This document shows positions 33,793-42,076 of a stretch of DNA of 64,000 bases, in pieces; positions within the stretch are counted from its first letter, which is position 1, and each line of letters begins with the position of its first letter. The notes beneath the pieces were generated by a model that worked only from the letters and a program-made list of their open reading frames with translations, was not told the origin of the DNA and did no database searches. The stretch lies in contig NZ_VKDE01000027.1 in the NCBI RefSeq assembly GCF_007097485.1, forward strand, positions 1 to 64,000, written 5' to 3'. Both the position numbers and the translations under genes were made by a program. The DNA comes from Carboxylicivirga sp. M1479 (GTDB lineage Bacteria > Bacteroidota > Bacteroidia > Bacteroidales > Marinilabiliaceae).

Positions 33793-34920
33793 ATGGAAAA
33801 CCCACAATCTCGCCCATATACCTTCGATCGTGTTGTTCGAATGATTTTATCAGCTGTTGTGTTTGGAGCTATTTTATATTTGGTTCATACTTTACGTAAT
33901 GTCTTAGGCCCGTTTATAATAGCTGTTTTTATTGCTTATTTATTAGATCCGGTAGTTAGTTTTGTACAACACAAACTCTATGTTAAACATAGAGGTGCTT
34001 CTGTATTAATTACTGTATTGTTTGTAGGTTTTATTATTACCCTGATATTAGTGTATTTGGTACCCACATTTATACAGGAGATGAATAGAATGGTGCAGTT
34101 GATTAGAGCGTATATGAATTCGGTTGACGTTAGGGGCGCCTTACCTTTTGAGTTAGAGAAATCTATAAAGGAAGTGATTCGTGAAACTGAGTTAGATTCA
34201 TATTTGAACTTAGAGAACATATATGAAACCATGAAAAAGCTCCTGCCAGGATTTTGGAATTTGTTTTCAGGATCTATGCGCGTGTTGGGTGGTTTTGTTG
34301 GTGTGTTGGTTGTAGTTTTGTATACCATATTTATTTTAATGGATTTTCGTAAAATGGGGCGTTTGTGGTTAGGGATTATACCTGTACAATACCGCGATAT
34401 GTCATCTGAAGTATTAGATGATTTAGGGCATTCGATGGATTTGTATTTTAGGTCTCAAGGGTTAATTGCATTGATAGTTGGTGTTTTGTTGGCAATAGGC
34501 TTTAAGATTATAGGTTTGCCAATGGCAATTATAATAGGCTTATTTATTGGAGCCCTTAATATAGTGCCATATCTTCAGTTGGTAGGTATTTTACCTGCTA
34601 TGTTGCTGGCCTTGCTGAAGGCTATGGAATCGCAACAAAGTTTTTGGCATGTTGCTCTTTTAGTTTTGGTTGTGTTAGCTGTAGTTCAGTTAATACAAGA
34701 AACAATTTTAGTGCCACGAATTATGGGAAAAGCTTACGGTATGAACCCGGCTATCGTCTTATTGGCTTTATCGATATGGGGAAGCTTAATGGGGATAATT
34801 GGTATGTTACTTGCCTTGCCTTTTACATCTGTTCTAGCGTCGTATTACAAACGATTTGTATTGCATGAGAGTGTTGATGACTCAGAAGAATCGTCAAATT
34901 CGGAAGAAGTTGATATTTGA
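33793..34920 (+). CDS. AI-2E family transporter (PerM-like)
   Basis: A 375-residue inner-membrane protein with about seven to eight hydrophobic helices and the PF01594 signature: LGPFIIAVFIAYLLDPVV near the start, SMDLYFRSQGLIALIVGVLLAIGF in the middle and GLFIGALNIVPYLQLVGILPA near the end. Members export small molecules (E. coli TqsA with autoinducer-2) or act as sodium/proton exchangers; the cargo here is unknown. The longer frame from 33742 adds 17 residues; MENPQSRPYTF at 33793 is the better start. The C terminus is Ser/Glu-rich. Confidence 0.86.
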   Translation: MENPQSRPYTFDRVVRMILSAVVFGAILYLVHTLRNVLGPFIIAVFIAYLLDPVVSFVQHKLYVKHRGASVLITVLFVGFIITLILVYLVPTFIQEMNRMVQLIRAYMNSVDVRGALPFELEKSIKEVIRETELDSYLNLENIYETMKKLLPGFWNLFSGSMRVLGGFVGVLVVVLYTIFILMDFRKMGRLWLGIIPVQYRDMSSEVLDDLGHSMDLYFRSQGLIALIVGVLLAIGFKIIGLPMAIIIGLFIGALNIVPYLQLVGILPAMLLALLKAMESQQSFWHVALLVLVVLAVVQLIQETILVPRIMGKAYGMNPAIVLLALSIWGSLMGIIGMLLALPFTSVLASYYKRFVLHESVDDSEESSNSEEVDI

Positions 34921-35000
34921 TAAAAAAGACTAATCGAAAGGAAAAGAAAGAAGAAAGCTGTATTTAAATGTTATTTAATAGGAATATAAAATCAAAATGA

Positions 35001-35008
35001 TAAATTTG
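35001..35008 (+). promoter_or_regulatory. -7 box TAAATTTG for the APH-family gene
   Basis: Exact TAnnTTTG match 25 nt before the ATG. Confidence 0.55.
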
Positions 35009-35033
35009 TGAAAGATTTTTAAAACACAAAGTT

Positions 35034-36134
35034 ATGGCAATAAATATTGAAAATGTTGTTGGGCAATTTAAAATAGAAGGCACTTTTAGTGAGGCTAATA
35101 TTTTTGGTGACGGCTTAATTAATACAACCTATAAGGTAAAAACCGCTGAGGATAATCAAGCTAATTACTTACTACAAATAATTAATCATCACATTTTTAA
35201 AAATGTACCTGAATTAACAAAAAACATTCAGCGAGTTACTGATCATTTGCGTGAAAAACTTAATGCCATTCCAGGAAGTGATTTAGAGCGTCAGGTATTA
35301 ACTCCTATTGATACTTTGGATGGAAGTGGTTTTGTACTTGATCAGGATGGTAATTACTGGCGTATGTTTTTGTTTATTGAAAATGCACGTTCATATAATC
35401 AGTTGTCAAATGCCAATCAAGCCTACGTAGGCGGAAAAGCTTTTGGTCAATTTCAAAGTCGTTTAGCTGACTTGCCAGGCGAACCTTTGTATCCTGTATT
35501 GCCCGATTTTCATAACACCGAAATGCGTATTTTAAATTTTATTGAACGTGTAAAGCAAAATCCGGTTGGAAGATTGGAGTCGGTTCAAGAAGAGGTTGAC
35601 TTCTTAATGGAGCGTTCGGAGGAGTTTAAAAAAGTTGTTCAAATGGGTCGCGAAGGAATAATACCAGAGCGCATTGTGCATCAGGATACTAAATTCAATA
35701 ATGTTTTGCTTGATGAGAAGGATGATATCTTGTGTGTGATTGATTTAGATACTGTGATGCCAGGTTTTGTTTGTTATGATATTGGTGATGCAATACGTAA
35801 TGGTGCTAATACAGGCCTTGAAGATGATCGTGATCTTGATAATGTAAGCATGAATATTGAATTATTCGAAGGGTTTATCAAAGGTTTTCTTGAAGAAACA
35901 AAGGAGGTATTAACACCTGCCGAAATTAACACTTTGGCTTTTGGTGCTAAGTTATTGACTTATGAGCAAGCTGTTCGTTTCTTGGATGATTATATTGATG
36001 GAGATAACTACTATAAAGTCAATGCTCCTGATCACAACTTAGTGCGTACGCGTGCTCAGATTAAATTGTTAAAAAGCATGGAAGAGCAATTTGACCAAAT
36101 GGAAGCGATTGTGAAAAAATATGCTGCGAACTAA
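35034..36134 (+). CDS. Aminoglycoside phosphotransferase-fold sugar kinase (NahK-like)
   Basis: A 366-residue protein of the APH/choline-kinase fold. The N lobe carries GDGLINTTYKV (Gly-rich loop) and NYLLQIINHHIF; the C lobe has the catalytic loop IVHQDTKFNNVLLD (Brenner-type H-x-D-x-K-x-x-N) and the metal-binding VIDLDTVMPGFVCYDIGDAIR. The DTVMPG wording and the length resemble N-acetylhexosamine 1-kinase (NahK), which phosphorylates GlcNAc/GalNAc at C1, more than aminoglycoside-resistance enzymes. The exact sugar or alcohol substrate is not certain. Single gene with a short leader and a bidirectional terminator. Confidence 0.8.
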   Translation: MAINIENVVGQFKIEGTFSEANIFGDGLINTTYKVKTAEDNQANYLLQIINHHIFKNVPELTKNIQRVTDHLREKLNAIPGSDLERQVLTPIDTLDGSGFVLDQDGNYWRMFLFIENARSYNQLSNANQAYVGGKAFGQFQSRLADLPGEPLYPVLPDFHNTEMRILNFIERVKQNPVGRLESVQEEVDFLMERSEEFKKVVQMGREGIIPERIVHQDTKFNNVLLDEKDDILCVIDLDTVMPGFVCYDIGDAIRNGANTGLEDDRDLDNVSMNIELFEGFIKGFLEETKEVLTPAEINTLAFGAKLLTYEQAVRFLDDYIDGDNYYKVNAPDHNLVRTRAQIKLLKSMEEQFDQMEAIVKKYAAN

Positions 36135-36158
36135 AAAATAAGAGGCAGTAACAAATAC

Positions 36159-36191
36159 AAAAGCCGAATAAGATTTTCTTATTCGGCTTTT
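36159..36191. terminator. Bidirectional terminator
   Basis: AAAAGCCGAATAAG / CTTATTCGGCTTTT hairpin between convergent genes. Confidence 0.9.
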
Positions 36192-36240
36192 GTATTTCGT
36201 TTAACTGTTAATGAATAATAGTGTTGTAATAAACAGTTTT

Positions 36241-38475
36241 TTATAAATTAATATTTAAACCTACCAGGTATAGTCCTCCCATTTGATCGGCAAAGCCAAA
36301 CTGTCGGTTATTTGAATTAAACAAATTACGAGCATTGACAAAGATTGAATTGTCCTTGTAAATTTTGTAGGACACTTTTGCATTCACAGTAGTGTTGGCT
36401 TTTATGTCAGCAACTCCACTTCCTGTATAGTTAGGATCAAGCTGTGAGCTGAAATAGTCGTACTGTGAGTGTGCATAATCATGCTCATATACCTGACTTG
36501 AGTAATAGTTTAAGCTAGCAAATACGGTTAGTTTTTTAGTTGGTACATAGTTGGCTATAAAACCACCATAAAAGCTTGGCGTTTGTTCGTGCTTTTGATC
36601 AATAGTTTCGTATACTGGGTTTTCAAATATTGGCCCTCCAGGGAATGAATCATCTGGCACTAGTAGCATTGGTGTTACTTTCTTTTGCAGATTTTTCAGT
36701 TCGGTGCTTTGAACAGTCGCGAATGCTTTGAAATATATTTTTGAACTAGGCTGGTACAAAATATTAGCTGTGGCACCTAATTGATAGGCTTCAACTGAAG
36801 CATTATCATATTGATAAATCACATGTACGTATGGTTGCTCAGCAGATGGAGCTGTTACCGTAGGTTCAAATGTTGGAAAATCTTTTGTTATCGAGTAGAA
36901 TGTCTCAATGTCGATTTGAACCTTTTTAGATAGCTGTCCTCGGTAGCCAATTTCAAAAACATTACTTGTTGGTAATTTCATGTTGTCTTTTCCTAAGTAC
37001 TGAAGGTAGGCAGAACCTGGGTTTGTATTTCCTTCACTGTAATTGGCATATGAATCAACCATTACCGGGCCTCTGTTAGCTTTAGAGAATGAAGCACGTA
37101 TTAGATTTGCCTCGTTGGGTTTGTAGGTTCCAATTAATTGGTATGTAAAATACGAGTCGTCTGGTTTGTTATAATGATCCATTCTGGCAGCAGCAATTAG
37201 TCTCAGCTTTTCGCTGGCTTTAAAGTCTCCGCGTAGAAAGTAAGCAAAATTGGATAGAACCGATTCCCCATTTAAATAGCCAGATCCTGATTTGTCAACT
37301 GGAACGTAGGGGGTATCATCGTACACAATGTGCTGATAGCTAACTCCTGGTCGTAGCGTTAAATTTTTATATGTGTAATCATACTCCGTAACGATATCGA
37401 TGTTTTGATGATCGTATTTTGAAGCAGTTCCACTTCCTGTATATATATCCTGTGTGCCAAATGCACCAGAAACCTGAATGCTCAAATCGTGAATGTTTGA
37501 AATAGTATTAAAATACATTGATTCAGACTCGCGTGTAGTTAATGGTGTTTTTGACCCTTCCATAAACACGGTTTGAGCAGTTGAATTTTGAACACCGGCA
37601 GATAAGTTGAAATTTACTTTTTTAGATGCTTGGTAATCTATCCAAGCGTTAACGCCATATCTGTCTTTGGCTAATGAGGTGTTAGAGAAAGTTGGATCGT
37701 TCGGATTCGTTGGGTTACCGTTTACGTAATCAACTAGTCCTGTATAAGGAACGTATTGTCCAGATGTCCAGTTGTAATAGTCTTCGGTAAAACGATCTCG
37801 CTGTTCAAAGTTAGCACTAACCCTAGTTTTTAGTTTGTTGTCAGCCAGTGAATTGCTGATAGCAATATCGCCAATTTTTGTAGATGCATTGCCGAATTGC
37901 AGATTACCATCTACACTAATGGTTTTATCGCCAGCCTTTTTTGTGATGATGTTGACTACTCCATTAACAGCATTAGGTCCATAGAGTGCCGTTGAAGCAC
38001 CACGAATAACTTCAATACGCTCCACATCTGTGATGCTAACTGGTAGTGCTTCCCAAAAAGTTCCTCCATTCATATTGTTAAAAACCTTGCGGCCATCAAC
38101 CATAATCAGTGACATGGAATTTTCAGAAAAGAAAGTGAAGTTACCTGACGGCAAGTTGTCATTACCACGTATGTGAATGTCGTAGTTGCCGTTTGACTCT
38201 TCGCGTACGATGAAGCCTGGTACCAAACGAAATGCTTCTTCGATGGTGGTTGCTCCTGAATTAATAATTTCTTCTTTCGTAATAATAGATGATGAAAGTG
38301 GCGCATCAAAGCTGCTCTCGGCTTTCTTTGAAACTGCCACAATTTCAATGTTCATTAAGTCATCAAGTGACATGTTAAAATAGTCAATGGTATCCCCATC
38401 CACCGACTGAGCGTTTGCGTTTGACACACCAAACACTATTGCTATAAGCATAGCAATCCCGATTCTACAATTCAT
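36241..38475 (-). CDS. TonB-dependent outer-membrane receptor
   Basis: A 744-residue outer-membrane receptor. Signal peptide to about residue 23 (GVSNANAQS); then a short N-terminal segment with MSLDDLMNIEIVAVSKKAE, where the TonB box would lie; a plug domain (about 55-170) with PLSSSIITKEEI, FRLVPGFIVRE, DIHIRGNDN, VERIEVIRGASTALYGPNAVNGVVNIITKK; and a C-terminal barrel with alternating aromatic strands, ending in the typical final strand LYLVGLNINL. There is no carboxypeptidase-like leader and no susD-like partner, so it is a stand-alone receptor of the siderophore/vitamin type; the ligand is unknown. A perfect 18-bp palindrome lies 30 bp upstream of the start. Confidence 0.9.
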   Translation of the reverse strand: MNCRIGIAMLIAIVFGVSNANAQSVDGDTIDYFNMSLDDLMNIEIVAVSKKAESSFDAPLSSSIITKEEIINSGATTIEEAFRLVPGFIVREESNGNYDIHIRGNDNLPSGNFTFFSENSMSLIMVDGRKVFNNMNGGTFWEALPVSITDVERIEVIRGASTALYGPNAVNGVVNIITKKAGDKTISVDGNLQFGNASTKIGDIAISNSLADNKLKTRVSANFEQRDRFTEDYYNWTSGQYVPYTGLVDYVNGNPTNPNDPTFSNTSLAKDRYGVNAWIDYQASKKVNFNLSAGVQNSTAQTVFMEGSKTPLTTRESESMYFNTISNIHDLSIQVSGAFGTQDIYTGSGTASKYDHQNIDIVTEYDYTYKNLTLRPGVSYQHIVYDDTPYVPVDKSGSGYLNGESVLSNFAYFLRGDFKASEKLRLIAAARMDHYNKPDDSYFTYQLIGTYKPNEANLIRASFSKANRGPVMVDSYANYSEGNTNPGSAYLQYLGKDNMKLPTSNVFEIGYRGQLSKKVQIDIETFYSITKDFPTFEPTVTAPSAEQPYVHVIYQYDNASVEAYQLGATANILYQPSSKIYFKAFATVQSTELKNLQKKVTPMLLVPDDSFPGGPIFENPVYETIDQKHEQTPSFYGGFIANYVPTKKLTVFASLNYYSSQVYEHDYAHSQYDYFSSQLDPNYTGSGVADIKANTTVNAKVSYKIYKDNSIFVNARNLFNSNNRQFGFADQMGGLYLVGLNINL

Positions 38476-38504
38476 AAATATAGTTTGATAGATTAATTAC
38501 TTTC

Positions 38505-38522
38505 CTTTAGCGATCGCTAAAG
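38505..38522. promoter_or_regulatory. Perfect 18-bp palindrome upstream of the TonB receptor gene
   Basis: CTTTAGCGATCGCTAAAG, with no mismatches, centred 38 bp upstream of the start codon. Position and symmetry fit a repressor operator. It lies in the 389-bp divergent gap 38476-38864; a G+C-richer patch around 38598-38640 also has alternative small stems (CACAC/GTGTG, TGTGC/GCACA) but no known riboswitch signature. Confidence 0.6.
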
Positions 38523-38819
38523 CATTCCCAATGTTTTATTTGTTTTAGCTTGATTTAAGCTCAATGAAGTCTTTGTTCTTACAATCCTCTCGTTTTTACA
38601 CACGCTCAGGTGTGCCAGCACAGATCTCTTTCGCATCATTCCCACTTCTTGTTTTTACTATCCCCTTTTTTGATTTTCATTGGTTTATGAAATCATGGTG
38701 TGTTACGGTATGTCTTTGTAATAGTTACAATATTTTATAAAAAAGAGTTGTACATCTTATTCAAATATTCAATTGCTGTTTTTTGTGGGATTAATTTAAT
38801 AATGCCTTGGGAATGGGGC

Positions 38820-38847
38820 TTGTGTGTTAACTTATTGCGTATTTTTG
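38820..38847 (+). promoter_or_regulatory. Promoter of the radical SAM gene
   Basis: TTG (38820-38822), 17-nt spacer, TATTTTTG (38840-38847); start codon 17 nt further. Confidence 0.7.
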
Positions 38848-38864
38848 TATGTTAAAATTAGTCG

Positions 38865-41051
38865 ATGGCAAATATTTTACTTGTTACCCCTCCATTTACC
38901 CAGCTAAATACGCCTTACCCAGCTACGGCCTATCTTAAAGGGTTCTTTAATACGCTTAACGTTTCATCCGCACAAGCAGATATCGGGATTGAAGTAATAA
39001 ATAAACTATTCTCAAAAAATGTGCTTCTTCAGATGTTTAACGAGGTAGCATCTTTGGATGAGTTAAGTGAAAATGCAAAACGTATTTATCAGTTAAAGCA
39101 AGAGTACATTGATTGTGTTGATCGGGTTGTTGCCTTTTTGCAACACCCTAGCATGATTGAAGCACATTGTATTTGTGATGGAATGTTGTTACCTGAAGCT
39201 TCACGCTTTAATAGTCTGTCTGAGGGCGAAGACGCATTTGGAACTATGGGTTTGATGGATAAGGCCAAGCATTATTGTACACTTTTCCTAGAGGATTTAT
39301 CAGACTTTATAATAGAAGCTGTAGACGAAGATTTTGGTTTTAGTCGCTATGCCGAAAGGTTAGGGCGTTCGGCATCGAGTTTTGATGGTATTGATAGTAA
39401 ACTCAAGCAGCCACTTTCATTCATTGAAAAACTATTGGTGGATGAATTGTCTGCTTTAATGAAAATTCATCAGTCAAAACTACTTTGCTTGTCCATTCCT
39501 TTCCCTGGAAACCTATTGGGCGCATTGCGTATTGGCCAATGGATAAAATGTCATTACCCATCTGTTTTTGTGTCCATGGGAGGTGGCTTTGTTAATACGG
39601 AATTGCGTAGCTTAAAAGATGTTCGCTTATTCAATTATTGTGACTTTCTTACCTTGGATGATGGGGAGAGGCCTCTACAGTGTCTATGGGAGTTTATTAA
39701 TGGATCTCGACCACTTGATAGGCTAAAGCGCACATTGCTGAAAAAGGATAATGCTGTGGAGTATATTGATAATGCTCAAGAAGAAGATGTGAGGCAAGAT
39801 GATTTGGGAGTTCCAGATTATTCAGACGTCAATTGGGATAAATACTTATCGGTATTGGAAATGGCCAATCCTATGTTTCGCTTGTGGTCAGATGGTCGTT
39901 GGGTAAAATTAACCTTGGCTCACGGGTGTTATTGGGGTAAGTGTACTTTTTGCGATGGGTCTCTTGATTATATTCAGCGCTACGAGCCAGCAAAAATATC
40001 TAAAGTTGTTGATCGAATTGAATCCATTATCGATCAAACTGGCTTGCATGGTTTTCACTTTGTTGATGAGGCAGCACCACCAGCCCTATTAAAAGCATTA
40101 GCGATAGAAATTATTCGACGTCGCTTATCAATTGTTTGGTGGACTAACATCCGTTTTGAAAAGAGTTTTACACCAGATTTGTGTCATTTGTTAAAACTGA
40201 GTGGTTGTATTGCTATTGCTGGTGGTTTAGAAGTTGCATCTCCTCGTGTTTTAAAATTAATTAATAAAGGGGTTGATATCGAGCAGGTAAGTAATACGGC
40301 CGCCAACCTGAGTAGTGCTGGTATAATGGTGCATGCCTACCTCATGTATGGTTTTCCATCTCAAACCATGCAAGAAACAGTGGATTCGCTGGAGGTCGTA
40401 AGGCAATTATTTGAGTTGGGCATTGTCAATTCAGGTTTCTGGCACCAGTTTGCTTTAACTGCTCATAGTCCTGTGGGTTTAAATCCAAAGGATTATGGCG
40501 TGAGTATTACGGGTGGTTTAGATGGAGATTTTGCGAATAATGATTTAGAATTTACCGATTCAGAAACAACTAAGCAATACAAATTTAGCGATGGTTTAAA
40601 AAAGGCTGTTTATAACTACATGCATGGTTTAGGCTTTGAATATCCTCTTTCTTTTTGGTTTGACTTTAAACTCCCTGCTACCACTATTGACAAGCACCAT
40701 ATTGAGGATCTTTTATCAGAATCGACCGTATTGAAAGGAAATAGCAGTTTACTGTTTATGGCAAAGCTGCCGACTTTAATTAAGTATGAGAAAAGAAAAG
40801 GCAAGAAACTAGTCTGCATGCTAGAGCTTCAGTTTAATAGTGTAAAGTCTCAGGTAATAATAAGAGTGAAGCCTGCTTTGGGGCGGTGGTTGGATACGAT
40901 TCTGAAAAAAATGACTATTGAAAATGAGCACTTTTTAACTTTGGATGAGTTTCAGGATGAATATGAAAAACAGCAATTGGGAGATTTCTCGAAGTTTATA
41001 AATAGCTACACTTTTTCGCAGCTTAAAGAAGCTGGTTTGTTAGTATTGTAA
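38865..41051 (+). CDS. Cobalamin-type radical SAM enzyme with CX4CX2C motif
   Basis: A 728-residue radical SAM protein. The N-terminal part (about 1-320) has the layout of a B12-binding domain enzyme: ILLVTPPFTQLNTPYPATAYLKG at the start and VFVSMGGGFVNTELRSLKDV near residue 235-255, as in other long B12-binding radical SAM proteins, though the classic DxHxxG motif is not visible. The 4Fe-4S site is HGCYWGKCTFCDGSL: C355, C360 and C363, i.e. CX4CX2C instead of CX3CX2C. Downstream are HFVDEAAPP, WWTNIRFEKSF and GGLEVASPRVLKLINKGVD. The final 200 residues are not recognised and may bind the substrate. No carrier or partner gene is adjacent. Function is unknown; methylation or C-C rearrangement would fit the class. 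Confidence 0.75.
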   Translation: MANILLVTPPFTQLNTPYPATAYLKGFFNTLNVSSAQADIGIEVINKLFSKNVLLQMFNEVASLDELSENAKRIYQLKQEYIDCVDRVVAFLQHPSMIEAHCICDGMLLPEASRFNSLSEGEDAFGTMGLMDKAKHYCTLFLEDLSDFIIEAVDEDFGFSRYAERLGRSASSFDGIDSKLKQPLSFIEKLLVDELSALMKIHQSKLLCLSIPFPGNLLGALRIGQWIKCHYPSVFVSMGGGFVNTELRSLKDVRLFNYCDFLTLDDGERPLQCLWEFINGSRPLDRLKRTLLKKDNAVEYIDNAQEEDVRQDDLGVPDYSDVNWDKYLSVLEMANPMFRLWSDGRWVKLTLAHGCYWGKCTFCDGSLDYIQRYEPAKISKVVDRIESIIDQTGLHGFHFVDEAAPPALLKALAIEIIRRRLSIVWWTNIRFEKSFTPDLCHLLKLSGCIAIAGGLEVASPRVLKLINKGVDIEQVSNTAANLSSAGIMVHAYLMYGFPSQTMQETVDSLEVVRQLFELGIVNSGFWHQFALTAHSPVGLNPKDYGVSITGGLDGDFANNDLEFTDSETTKQYKFSDGLKKAVYNYMHGLGFEYPLSFWFDFKLPATTIDKHHIEDLLSESTVLKGNSSLLFMAKLPTLIKYEKRKGKKLVCMLELQFNSVKSQVIIRVKPALGRWLDTILKKMTIENEHFLTLDEFQDEYEKQQLGDFSKFINSYTFSQLKEAGLLVL

Positions 41052-41087
41052 TTGCTAGCTTATTTTTTTTAGGATGGTTAGACTAGT

Positions 41088-41822
41088 TTAAAAAATGATT
41101 TTACCCCTAAAGGCTGGTTTGTTTTGTTGTTTGTTAAGGCCTTCGAAATAATGCTCATTAGATATATCTTTATGACAAAGCAAAAGCTCATCGCTTAGCA
41201 TTGTTTCCTTTAAAAAGTTAATTGACAAATGTTTGGGGTAGTTGTTTTTGTGGTGTTCAAAAGAAAAATGATCCATCATCCAATCAATGTATCTGGTTGA
41301 GGTAACATGTTTATTTAAGTCAATGTCAAAATACGTTGGAGCAATGGTCTTTATTGCCTGACCATCAGAAGCATCTAGTTTTAAGGGTGAATAATCCAAA
41401 GCGTATAATTCTTTTAATTTGGTAAAATACTTTGCTTTGTCGGCACTAAAAGTGCTTGGGCGTTTGCTTTCCAAATCAATGGCTAGCCATGCAGAATTAG
41501 CTTTGGCGATGATTCTGTTGTTCTTATCGCGTACAATAAAATCGCGCATAAAAAAGATACGTTCAATACTCTTGGGCCATGTTTCAACTTCAATAGTGTC
41601 GTTCCACTTTGGGTGGTGATACACTTCAATGGTTAGGCGGTTTAAAACCCAAAATAAATGATCCTTTCTTAAATGACTTAATCCAAACCCTAGGCTTTCG
41701 GCCGACTCAATGGCGGCTTGGATCAGGTAGTTTGCTAATGCGCTTATTTTTAGTCTGGCAAACATATCCGTGTCCGCCGAGCTTACTTTAAATTTTGTCT
41801 TAAGTTGAAGTTGAGTATCCAT
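41088..41822 (-). CDS. Acyl-ACP thioesterase family protein
   Basis: A 244-residue protein of the acyl-ACP thioesterase family (PF01643), with two hot-dog domains. It hydrolyses fatty acyl-ACP to free fatty acid and ACP. Recognisable parts: the first hot-dog begins with KVSSADTDMFARLKISALANYLIQAA and includes WVLNRLTIEVYHHPKWNDTIEVETWPKS; the second contains APTYFDIDLNKHVTSTRYIDWMMD, holding the catalytic Asn/His pair. I start at MDTQLQLK (41822) because a -7 box (41852-41859) would place the transcript start beside the upstream Met at 41843. Fatty-acid length cannot be told. Confidence 0.86.
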   Translation of the reverse strand: MDTQLQLKTKFKVSSADTDMFARLKISALANYLIQAAIESAESLGFGLSHLRKDHLFWVLNRLTIEVYHHPKWNDTIEVETWPKSIERIFFMRDFIVRDKNNRIIAKANSAWLAIDLESKRPSTFSADKAKYFTKLKELYALDYSPLKLDASDGQAIKTIAPTYFDIDLNKHVTSTRYIDWMMDHFSFEHHKNNYPKHLSINFLKETMLSDELLLCHKDISNEHYFEGLNKQQNKPAFRGKIIF

Positions 41823-41851
41823 TTGCAAGGCATTAAAAGTCAAATAAGAAT

Positions 41852-41859
41852 CAAAAATA
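41852..41859 (-). promoter_or_regulatory. -7 box TATTTTTG for the thioesterase gene
   Basis: Exact TAnnTTTG; predicted start of transcription near 41845 supports the ATG at 41822. Confidence 0.6.
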
Positions 41860-42076
41860 TGGTTTTCTTAAATTATTTCGCGTAGAAACGTGTGAATTTA
41901 TAGTTTCTGCAAACCTTTTCGGAACGTATATAAATGATAGTTTATTAAGGTGTATTGTGCTTTAATTATCTTTATATTAATGATTTGTGGTAGTGTGGTT
42001 GTGTTGTTTTGTTTAATTAAATGTGTCTTTCTTAAAAGCCTTTCTTACTTTTACATACAAACTAATTGTTACGTTT

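Noticed and set aside
35034-36134. Aminoglycoside resistance kinase
   Set aside because: Fold is shared, but DTVMPG and overall length fit the sugar-kinase (NahK-like) branch better.
38476-38864. Cobalamin or other known riboswitch before the TonB receptor
   Set aside because: No B12 box (AGCCnGnAGACCTGCC-like) or other known aptamer words on the minus strand; only small alternative stems.
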